Shown here piece by piece: positions 39,701-49,300 of a stretch of DNA of 64,000 nucleotides. Position numbers and translations under genes: made by a program. How positions within the stretch are numbered: the stretch's first letter is position 1; each line of letters starts with the position of its first letter. The notes below the pieces were generated by a model that searched no databases, was not told the origin of the DNA, and worked only from the letters and a program-made list of their open reading frames with translations. Source of the stretch: Tetranychus cinnabarinus (Eukaryota; Arthropoda; Arachnida; Trombidiformes; Tetranychidae); the NCBI GenBank assembly GCA_022266195.1, contig WHVY01000002.1, forward strand, positions 1,627,001 through 1,691,000, written 5' to 3'.

Positions 39701-42700
39701 CAATTTGAAATGTATCAGTAAAAGGTTGAAAATGAGAAGGTTATAAATAAAGGTAAAGCAAAAGGTAAAATTGTATATATTTTTTGTCTTTTACTTCATC
39801 CTTTACGGTCAAATGGTCCGAATGATTGGTTAAAAGTTGACCAAATGACAAGTGATATTGAATACAGAAAGGGAAGAAAGAATCGCAAGAAGAAATGTTT
39901 CAACTTTTTTCTCTTCTTTTCTTCTTCTTCTTCCCTTTCTTCCGTAAGGATTGATCAATCATCAATATTTGAGCTCATTTTGGTGGAAATAAGAAGTTTC
40001 TCATCAATTGAAAAGACAGTCTGATGATGGGTAAAAATGGATCAGAAACAAAAGGATAAAAGATGCTGAAAGGATGAAAGATGATAATGATGAGAGTAAA
40101 AATATGGCAAAAGAGAAATGATTATCATTGAAATTCTCGGGAATTGAGAGGAAAAATGTCCTACTTTATTGGTAAATCAGTCGACTATAATAATGATCTG
40201 ATTAAACATTGAAAGGTTTCTTGCTTTTCTCGTTTTTATTTTTGCTGAAATGTTTATTAAAATTTGCCGAACCAACTAAACTGTATTTATTTTGGAAGCA
40301 AGCAAAAAATCGATTTCAATGTTGATTATTTAGAAAAGAGGTTCGTTCGATCATGACAAACCGTAAAGGTCTTTTTCCTGAGCAAGATAGTAACAATCTA
40401 CATCAAAAAGACCAGACTTCTTAGCAAAAACCATCGTCAGAATGAAAAGTCCAGAAAATAAAATCTTTAGGCTTCGTCAGAGATTCTTTTCAAGATAAAA
40501 AAGCCTTTATTTAAGCGCACATAAAAGCTGTTGCGTTTGGGTTAAGATTCGATGCTTAGTGAGTGTGTGATGGCGTTAAAATTGAGTCAATTTGTGTAAA
40601 ATATTTCTGATCGAGAGTCTGACAACATCGAATTTAAAGTTGAAACTGAGTACTCTTTGTCTCCTTATGTAAAATTGAGGCAACAGATTTTTTGTCCACC
40701 TCTCCACTCTTAACTCGAAAGACACAGTAAAAGCTAGCTAAGGTTTGCTAGACTGGCACCATTTGTGAAACAACTGTGCAACCTTTGCAAGAAGCCTAAT
40801 GATTAAAGTAAGCGATAAGAGCGCTAAACTTCGCCTGTTGTATCCTGCATCTTGAAGATGACGTTCAAAGTCCTGAGCCCGCAAGCTACCATGCAATTCG
40901 CAATAAACCCAGAGGTAGATAACTCTGAAAGCTGTCGCGTCTCTTGCAAGAGAGGTTTAGGGCGACGAAACTACAAGCGATTACGACCTTTGGTTTTACT
41001 TTGCTCCCAATCTGACCATAATTTTGTATAACCAAAAGAGTTTGTCTCTCAAACGCAATAGTTTGCAATATGGATTCTGCATTTTCTCCTTTCTCTAAAA
41101 TTCCGTAAAAGTTCTGACTGTGTTTTACGTGGATGAGGTATAATAATGGCTACCTTGCTGTGCATAAATTTCCCTTGGAATGCGCTCAGTTTGACTCAAA
41201 ATATGATGCTTTGATTTTATATATTGCATGCATATCGATTATAAAATTACTTTTATGGATAACTTATTGTTAATATCAAGGATTAAATAAAAGGATAAAA
41301 TCGATACAGTATTTACATTTGAATAGCAATTCAAGGTACATAGTTTCAAGTTTTATCGATTGCTTTTGTGCTACCTAACATATTGTGATAAACAATAATA
41401 AAGTACTTTAATTACAACCCTTTTAACCTTCAATTCAATATTCAAATATCCAGGTCTAACTTGAACGAAACCAATCATCATTTCATAGATTTCCGTTCAA
41501 TCGTCAATCTTTTCAGCCAAGTCATTTGTTTCATTGACATTCAACCATTCAACTGCAATTACAATCTATTTTTACAGTTCACTTCTTCCCTAATTTCGGC
41601 TATTAACAACAAAATTGTCATAAATTTGAATGATGAACAGTTTTAAATCGAGAACCAAAGCGATCCCTCGAAGATGAAACATTGCATGAGCTGAAAACGA
41701 CGCAGTTTTTGCTTCTTGATTAAACATTGATTTGCAATAATGAATGGAATCGCTATCGAATCGTCAAAAGAAGGAATTAGAAGTAAAAATGTCAATTAAG
41801 AAAAGCTTTAGAATAAGAAAATTGCGATTTCGATTAATGATTGAATCTGTTTCTTGAACAAATACATTAAAAGGAATAAAATCTTTTACCATTTTAATCA
41901 TTAGTTTAACAGATTCCATTGAGAATCCAAATAATGAATTCATGGAAGTGCTGAAAGAATCAAAGAGTAAACAGAATAACTTTTACCTGAACTTCGTTGA
42001 TAAAAATGCCATTCAACTAAATGCAATTTATTAGTAAATCATCAAACAGAAAACATTTCAATTCACTTTCTCGACTCTTCATTGACATTCATTTTCAATT
42101 GTTTTTCAAACCTTTTCTCGGTCATTTTCACTTCATATTGAACTAAAAGGCTCAAAACGATATTGGATATTAACCTGAATTGAAGAAAAGATTGAAAGTA
42201 AAAAGGATTTTTTTTATTCTTTAATGTAACTAAATGTGACAAAATTGAGATATAAATTGGCTGTTTATTCATAACGATATGTGGACATTGGATCGATTTG
42301 GATTGTAACCTTTTGCCTTTCTTTTCTTTCTTCCCTTTGTTCTAGTTGTTATACATTTAATGAATTACTTTTTGGTGAAAATCAATTCTAAACATTGAAT
42401 GCATACAAAAGTATTATATTGAATATTGAATGTCGACCAAAAATGGATCAACTTTTTCCTCTCGTTTCCAAGTAATTTCATCAACAATAACAAGACAATT
42501 TCACTCTATTCAATGTCGTTCTCATTCAATTAACACTATTCATGCAAACATGCATGGTTAACCTGATTCAACTTGTAATCGATCAAAGAATAGCCTTGAA
42601 AATTTCACCTGCAAAACTGATTCAACAATCAACTTCCAATCGATTGAAAAAAGTTAGACTTTCGCTTAAATTTCATTCGAAGTCAAACCAGACTTTTCTT

Positions 42701-44257
42701 GTTTCGCGATCAAATGGCTCATTCAGAGATGATTCGCTTGGAATGATGGACATAATTTTCTCGATCATTTCATTGAACTTGATCAACATTCATTTGATGA
42801 ACAAAAATGGAAACTTCAGCACAATTCTTTTCACTTCTCCGAACCAAATAGAGAATTGAATCAACCAACTTTTCGACTCGAATTCAGCAAATGTTTTAAA
42901 TTTTATTTGAGTTATTTTTAATTTAATAATATTTCGCTTGATTTGTCCCAATATCTTTTGCAGAAAAGAAACTGGTTCAGCAAAATTCTCGAATTAATGC
43001 AACAAATTCGATAACTTGAAATTGATGTTCTTATAAAGCAACTCTGGTTTGACATTTGTGGGTCAATCAACGAAATTCATTGAATTAAATCTGTAATTTT
43101 CTTGTAATTATGCTTTCTTATTATCGATCAGAATCGATCTGAAAATCTCTTAACATTGACCTGGATTTTGCATGAAAAGATGTAAGAACATGTTCAGTTA
43201 CAGAAAATTGATCGTTAGTCGAGCTGCATTTTGGTGTACAATTGTCGATCGATGAACAAACGAAGATCGAAAATTAAAATTCTATTGCAATTGTGAATTT
43301 ATCTTGAATTAGTTTTTCCATTTGAATGGTTGATAAATATTGCAGTACTTTAGATTCCTATTCAATCAATTGATTGAATATCATGAAACTCTGACAACGT
43401 GACAAAAGGTTGCTCGAATGAAACTCTTGAAAATTTGCTTCTATTCACTGTTTCTGGTTGATTATTGAATAGAAAAGACAATTCTGTCTTCTGTTCTGTC
43501 ATTTTGTTCACCAATTAATTTGATCCAGTCAAGAATATAAGTTTTCTTTGCATTCTTGAGATTCTCTTCTTACAGAATTGTCTATCAATCCCATTCATTG
43601 AATAGGGAATCAATTAGAAGTTCATGAAAAACATTCAAACAAACAAATAGCTGAGCATTTTGAAATAGGCCAAAGTTGAACAAAAAAGAAGTGAAATCTT
43701 GTTCTTCCTCAAATAACTTAAATTTATTGAAACGAAGTATAACTTGAATGGAAACTGAAAAGCACGTAAAATGTGTTAAGTTAATGGATTTGAAAATTTC
43801 ATTTCAAAAGTGAAAATGATTTTCACAGTTTGAAATGTTATTGAAATTTTATTCACAAAATCATTTGCAAAAGTTAAATTTTAATCAAAAAGCTTTAAAA
43901 GCGCACCAAATGTAACTCAATATCAATTTTTAAGAGAAACTTCAATTCCTCCAACAATTAACTAATCTAATTCAACTTTAGCTCAAATATCGAACGCACT
44001 TGTAAACCAATTTCTCGATGAAAATGGAATGAAAATTTTAAACTGATGTTAAAATTGTTTGATAAATAGATGATGAATGGGACACAATTTGGCGTCAAAC
44101 CATTTATCAAGTTAAGTGTTCATCAGCACATAATGCACATCATAACTGTGAAATTGAGTTGAATTGTCGCTTTGAATGTTAAATGATGAAAATGCAATTT
44201 ACCTTTAACAGCAGAGAGTTGATTACCAACCATTTGCTTAGCTATAAAGGCTGCCAT
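12703..44257 (-). CDS. cpx: Complexin, four coding exons over 31.5 kb
   Basis: Exons in transcript order are 44203..44257, 36732..36892, 26295..26451 and 12703..12776 (148 aa). The N-terminus MAAFIAKQMVGNQLSAVK matches arthropod complexins. Exon 2 gives a charged accessory helix (EKLEELERERLEALREAEE) and most of the SNARE-binding central helix (HRKMEEEREKMRQGVREK), which continues across the splice as YGIKKKEEKEEE. Exon 3 adds the KKTPEELAAEA block. The last exon ends EGKCVIQ, a CAAX box predicting farnesylation and membrane anchoring, as in the CVMQ isoform of Drosophila. Splice phases are 1, 0 and 1 and agree at every junction. Complexin binds the assembled SNARE bundle at synapses, clamping spontaneous release and promoting synchronous release. 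Alternative last exons known from flies were not found here but could lie in the 13.5-kb last intron. Confidence 0.95.
15713..16070. repeat. Diverged tandem repeat, about 155-172 bp unit
   Basis: Three units start with tttcactccca at 15713, 15885 and 16039. The first two are about 172 and 154 bp long and share ggataacaattca, agattcaatggaaat, ttttccgttt-gaaccgct and gagttcgaaa. The third stops after about 30 bp. The motif ttttcactcccag recurs at about 16109 and, reversed, at about 13488, so it may belong to a dispersed family. Confidence 0.8.
22108..22128. repeat. Short (AACCCA)n tract
   Basis: Three to four copies of a hexamer complementary to the tract at 8814, in the middle of complexin intron 3. 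Confidence 0.5.
22920..23335. other. Segment with atypical composition inside complexin intron 3
   Basis: This stretch has more CpG and G/C than its surroundings and fewer of the AAT/CAA-rich motifs typical of the intron. A few 30-40-codon frames run through the first part on the plus strand, without a recognisable product. It may be an old insertion. Confidence 0.3.
26295..26451 (-). CDS. cpx: Complexin exon 3
   Basis: 157 bp encoding YGIKKKEEKEEEMRK, then QQEALMGGSTDGGLNRAKK and TPEELAAEAAAQEQDEFT on the minus strand. The acceptor is aatcctcag at 26452 and the donor gtaagtaa below 26295. It holds the end of the SNARE-binding helix and the start of the C-terminal domain. Confidence 0.94.
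27120..27460. mobile_element. Possible repetitive-element insertion
   Basis: Text such as gagcgaagcgaag, gattttgatgaaatcttga, tttttggtgaagattgg and agagggcgcc contrasts with the flanking intron. Phrases of this style are common in dispersed non-coding repeats of arthropod genomes; that comparison is from memory. No transposase frame or clear terminal repeat was found. Confidence 0.3.
27500..27649. repeat. Inverted repeat, 36-bp arms
   Basis: The arms 27500-27535 and 27614-27649 are reverse complements with three mismatches, sharing tcaaagttgaaa and gatcgcctttgtt. The loop is 78 bp and partly self-pairing. It directly follows the atypical segment at 27120-27460, so both may belong to one foldback element. 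Confidence 0.75.
33141..33217. repeat. Small imperfect inverted repeat
   Basis: ttgttcaattgttcaccattt at 33141 pairs imperfectly with aaatggtgaacaacggttgaacaa ending at 33217. Arms are about 22-24 bp and the loop about 30 bp. Confidence 0.5.
36732..36892 (-). CDS. cpx: Complexin exon 2
   Basis: 161 bp encoding the Gly/acid N-terminal linker IGGGGDSAED, the accessory helix and the bulk of the central SNARE-binding helix to REK. The acceptor is tttgattcag and the donor gtaagtta. The antisense frame here is a shadow. Confidence 0.95.
36893..44202 (-). other. Complexin intron 1 (7.3 kb)
   Basis: Bounded by the donor gtaaattg at 44202 and the acceptor at 36893. AT-rich, except for the compositional island at 40350-41180. 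Plus-strand frames of 95-107 codons near 37.9-38.6 and 42.5-42.9 kb are low-complexity and lack any recognisable domain. Confidence 0.65.
40350..41180. pseudogene. G/C-richer island, possible decayed insertion or coding remnant
   Basis: About 800 bp with visibly more G, C and CpG than the rest of the intron. Several stop-free runs read like protein on both strands: minus 40354-40476 (ILFSGLFILTMVFAKK then SGLFDVDCYYLAQEKD), plus about 40604-40711 (FKVETEYSLSPYVKLRQQ), and plus about 40826-41029 (a 68-codon run containing MTFKVLSPQATMQFAINPE). None can be joined into a complete gene and none is recognised. A degraded transposon or captured sequence is the simplest reading. Confidence 0.35.
44203..44257 (-). 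CDS. cpx: Complexin exon 1 (start codon)
   Basis: ATG at 44257-44255 opens 18 codons, MAAFIAKQMVGNQLSAVK, ending one base into the next codon before gtaaattg. Upstream on the minus strand a plausible acceptor (aattttttaaaag at 44278) suggests a separate 5' UTR exon, perhaps ending at 44585 in CAACAACAAG before gtaaag. That UTR exon is a guess. Confidence 0.93.
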
Positions 44258-45300
44258 TTTGTCTCCTTGTTTGGATGCTTTTAAAAAATTGCAGTTAACA
44301 GGAAAACTTGTATTTGATGTTAGTCAAGTGATATCACAATGATCAATGGGTTTGGACGTTGATTAACTGGAAGAAAGAAAAGAATCCGAAAAAGAAAGGT
44401 GAAAAATCCATTGAAAGGTGAAAGACAATATCGATGAATGGCATGAAACAAGATTGAAATAGCAATTCTTAAATTGTCTGATTGAAAAGATGAACGATTT
44501 AAAGCGAAATACAAAAAAAAACACAGTAAAGATGAAATTCCAAGATCGAAGGCACGAAAAGAAGAAAAATTTGCGTTTCTTTACCTTGTTGTTGGTTTAT
44601 TAGTACAATCCTCTTCAGTGGCTTTTGTTATTTATTTTAGGATAACCGTTTTCACCAGCAAGAAACAACTGAAAGGAAGAAAGTTGAACAATTGACGATA
44701 ACAAGTATAAAAATGAGTTACACTGAAAAGCATACAAAATGATATAAAATGCTGAGCATGACGGTGGAAGGATAAGGTGGAGCTGTTATCAGCCAAAATG
44801 CTGGGAGTTGAAATTCCCTGTCTGTCTTTTCTTTCGCCTTTTCTACATTTTCTTCATTGATTTCATTGTAATCATCGTCATCATCATCATCATCATAGTC
44901 TTTAACTCTTTTCAAGCTTCACCTCTCAACACTGGTAACCATCTTAACTGAGGCCATATATCATATCATATTGATTGGAATAGAATCGAATGTGAAATCA
45001 TTCCATCTTTATCATCTTCTTCATCATCTCATTTCTTCTTCATCTTCTCTCTTTTAACAAACATTTTCACTCTTTTCCCTCTTCTTTTGCCTCTTCCTCA
45101 AGGTTCTTTCCTCATCCCATGATAAAGATGCAACTGAAATAAATTGTCTTCTCTCAACATGGTTCAATAAATTTTATTTTTCCCAATAAATCACCAGCGA
45201 GCAAGTTTAACTTGTTAAAGATGAACCTTTTTCATTTTTTAATTCAATTGAAACTTTGTTTTCATTTCTTTTCCTCACTTTTCAACATTTAAATTTACCC
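44258..45300. other. Presumed complexin 5' UTR and promoter region
   Basis: No further coding exon seen. A candidate non-coding first exon begins at 44585 on the minus strand. A (CAT)n tract lies at about 44870-44897. Core promoter elements could not be assigned. Confidence 0.35.
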
Positions 45301-46375
45301 TTTCCTTTCAATCCAAAACACCAAATATTACCATTAAAGTTACTAACCAGTCAACCCAAATCTTTAACCTATGCACACTAGAAAGAGCATAAAACCAGTG
45401 CATAAAATAAACACCCAGAATCGTTTGCCTCTTAAAGTTCTTGAGCTTAACACAGTAATATTCATTAAAATAATCAAATGCCTGCTTCCACAAAAGCAGT
45501 AATAAATTATGTTTTAATATCTTAAATCAATTGTTAGCTCAATGGTGTAGAACTGGTAAAGTTAAAAAGGATTGCTAAGATGTTAGCTTTCACCTAGAGG
45601 TTAGCTAGTATGACACGAGAGACAGGCTTAGAGTGTTCACCCGTACTGAAATCTCATGTTATAATGCGGTATGTTTAGCCTTTTCTCCGAAAACACGGCA
45701 ATCACAGATCACTTGATAATGAATGTTGACTTGGGTTCGGATGGTATATGTGTTTGTTCGCGTACCTTTTTGTTACTAGAAATTTAAATAAGTGTAAAGC
45801 TAGTAATTTGACGTTTTCCTTTCAATCCTAAACACCGTCTTTCATCTCATATTACTATTAAGCTTCAACCTCAAGCTTAAGCTTCAAGCTACTAACTAGT
45901 CAACCCAAAACTTGCCCCGCATGCAAACTGCAAAATGAAAGAGCATAAAACCAGCGCAGAAAATGAGCATCCAGAATCGTTTGCCTCTTTAAGTTTTGCC
46001 CTTTTAACGCAGTAATGTGCGTTTAAAAAAGTATCAATGTCTACTTCCATAATAGTAGCCATTGATTGTGTATGGTTTTAAATCATTTGCTAGTTCGGTG
46101 GTTGAAGAGCTAATAAAGTTAGAAAGGATTGATTAAAGGATCGAGACTATTGCTTAGATGTGAGGCTAGGCTAAACCGAGCTTAGTATGAAAGGTGGGAC
46201 AGACTTAGAGCTGTTCACCTGTACTTATCTCGTGTTATAATGCGATGTTTAGCCATCACTCAGAAGACACGTCTAACTATCACAGACCAATTGATAATTC
46301 GGTTGGGTTGCACGAATTGGGTTCGGATAATATCTGTACGTGTTTTGAGTATCTTTTTCTTACAAATTTAAGGAA
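45301..46375. repeat. Diverged tandem duplication, two units of about 0.5 kb
   Basis: Unit A (45301-45815) and unit B (45816 to about 46375) both begin tttcctttcaatcc. They share in order aaagagcataaaaccag, cagaatcgtttgcctctt, the acaggctta/acagactta and gtgttcacc/ctgttcacc blocks, tgttataatgcg and gggttcgga. Unit B has an extra ctcaagcttaagcttcaagc stretch. On the minus strand both units can be read in one frame as a related peptide: unit A YYCVKLKNFKRQTILG..HWFYALS, unit B YCVKRAK, then after a frameshift LKRQTILD..RWFYALS. This suggests a duplicated, decayed coding segment or transposon fragment. Confidence 0.75.
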
Positions 46376-49300
46376 TTCAAATGACCGTGCAACCCGTATA
46401 ACTTATAACTTGATGGTCATGTTTATGGCACTTCTGCCTGTGTCGACTGGATGAAACTTCAAAATCTATTTAGAAATGAATCTAAAAACAAGAAAAGTAT
46501 TGGGAAAATGCAATACTTTTCAACAAGAATGCAAACTCTAGCTCTGTTTCATACAAATGCATAAAATGTTACCAATACTCAAGTTACAATCAAGTAAATC
46601 GTTGCCTCAAAACCTCTCATTTGATCAACTAATTCAATTGAAAAACAGTCAATATTTTCTCTTCTTTCGATCGATAATTTGCAAAAGAAATACCATGAAA
46701 GAAGGTAAACAATTCATAAGAAAATATTTCAAAAGATTTCGTCAATTAGAAGTTTATTGAAATGCAAAAAGATGAACATTTTCCCCTACAATTAGCACTA
46801 CTTTCTTGAGGCAAAGTTTACTTGAAATTTGTTTCCATTTGTTCAACTTTAAACAGTTAAACGAGTGAAACGAGTGAAAACAAAATAATAGTTGAAACGA
46901 TATTTTCTCGTTAAAATTGTTTATCCATTTGGTGCTTAACTAGACTGGGAATATCAAGAATTGACTCCCTGAAGGTTGTTGATAGTTAGCTGGTATTGGC
47001 AGCCTTTGAACAAAAGTAAAGAGTAAAAAAGCCGAGCTTGAAATGTGGAAGTAAAAAGTGAAGTGAAAAAGTCCATTAACAATTTACTCTGTAAAATGTA
47101 AACAAACCAAGAAATTCAGAGCATGATGAAGTGAGTGAAAATGATGATGAGAAGAGTTTCAAATTTGCCTTTTACCTTAAAAAAAGAGATGATAACTTAG
47201 TGATGAAGTTTAACTGGAAACACAAATTGTTAAAGAATCTAAAGTAAATGGTAAAATGAAAAGAGGATTCAGTTTAAAGATTAAATTATCTGCCAAAAGT
47301 TTGAAACATTTTCCACTTTTACCTTTTTGCCAGAATAATATTTTAATAGCGAAAACCTTTTCCCAATGTTTATCAATCCATTAATTATTATCATTTAGCC
47401 TTTTGTTTCTCATTAAAATCAACTTTGTTCAACCTTCACCATTTAGCCAACAGCGATTTTCAATTTTTTAGACTTTTCCTTGTAACGAGTAATTCATTAG
47501 CAGACAAGTTTCATGTTCAACTCAATCAATTTAACATTACATGAGCATTTAGTTGATCAAAAACATGTTAAACAAGCGAAACAATTGAATCTTGAAAAAA
47601 GATTTCAAAGTTTTTCGATTTCGAATTTGGATTTTAACAAAATGACAAAAATTTTGGTGAGTTTAGTGGTTTATTTGCGCTCTATTTTTCACTTTCAATC
47701 AACTTTTATTCCCATTTTTCGTTGCTAAAATTACACCTCAAAGTTGGTTATAAACTGAGAGTAAGAACTTTGTTTCAACCGTGAATGGAATAATTTGAAA
47801 AGTTTGCTCAGAATTTTCCATTGTTCCTTTTGACCTTTTATATTTTACTTGACCATTAAAGGTAAACAATCCAGACAGGAATATCAATTTAATTTTCTTC
47901 TCGCGATCTTTCAATTCCAGTTTATATTTCAATAATAGCATTATTGACACGTTTCCAGTCAATCTTTCGATCCTCCAATAATTGGGTTTAGAAGTTGCTT
48001 TTTGCGAAATCCATTCAATCACATCAATCTTGCGCTCAACAGAAGCCAAACGAATGATATTCATAAATTGATTCCAATAGTATTGAAGAGAAGAAGGTTC
48101 GTCACATAGTCCATTCCATCCATTCAATTCACCTTCGACCAAATCTTAAAATTCTTCAGCCTTTTATCCAACTCTATCGACCTAACCACAGCTTTTAAAC
48201 TACTGCAAAGATCATAAATCATAATCATTTGATTAACTTCCATCCATAGTTTTCTCATAACATTGTTTTTAAATAAAATAAAGTACGAGTTAACAGTCTA
48301 ATTATTTCAGTAATTACTCCAACTTTCGATTTGCTTTTCAAAGCTAAATATGACTTTCTCTATCAAACTGTCACCTATCCAAGAATGGGTTTTACTTAGT
48401 GAATCTCAAAGCTTATTGTCACACAAACACGACTTCATAAAACAGCTTAAAATAAATGTAAATCGATGCCAAAAAGGTATGGATTTGGCATCCAAAGCTT
48501 ACACCAAATTAGGCTTTCAGTCAGGAAAGAGTGAGACTTGAAACACTCGCATATAAACAGATAGAAATATTGGAAAAGCTCAGTCTTAGGTTGTGCTTCT
48601 TTGCCCAGTAAACCAGCTAAACGACGCACTAATCGTGAAAATTTACTGAAAACTGTTTAACAAGAGTCAACCTAACGCAATCTAAACTAATGAAAGCTTT
48701 CAAAGTTCCAATTGTCATTTTTATTTCGAAAGGATTTTCAACAGAAACTCTGAACAGGTAATTAGCAGAAATAAATGGAAAATAAAACGCAATTGAAGCA
48801 ACATTTGGATAGCCAATTGAGTTTTATAACAATGGATAATGCAAATGAACATTGTTTTTGTTTGTAAATTTTATTCAGTTTCAAGTAAACATGTTTATCC
48901 CTCGCAATATTAAGACAATAATATCAAGATAATGGTCAATAAAAAGGAACCATTTAAATGAACATTTTTAGGTTCAATTGTTGATGTTAATGAGAACTGT
49001 TTGCCTCTTTATTAACGCCAGTTGAATGCTGTTTATGTTTATCGAGCAATAAACATTCAAAATGTAATATTCTTGGTAAAGAATGAGTTTTTGTAACATT
49101 TATCCTGAACAAAGGAGAGAAGCAGAAAGTTGCAGAATTGAAATGGAAATCAATATTGTATTCCAATGACGATTCATTACTTGTATCATCATCATTCACA
49201 CTCAGTATTTGGTTGATAATAAATGATGATGATGATTATCATGGTACAGTTAATGGGACCTTCTTTTGATTATACTTTTCCTTTTCTTTTCAATTCTCGT

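Noticed and set aside
42542..42859. 105-codon plus-strand frame
   Set aside because: No family resemblance. Length is within what this AT-rich region yields by chance on both strands.
43369..43390. 22-bp perfect palindrome tattcaat...attgaata
   Set aside because: Short AT-rich palindromes are expected here, and nothing around it suggests a function.
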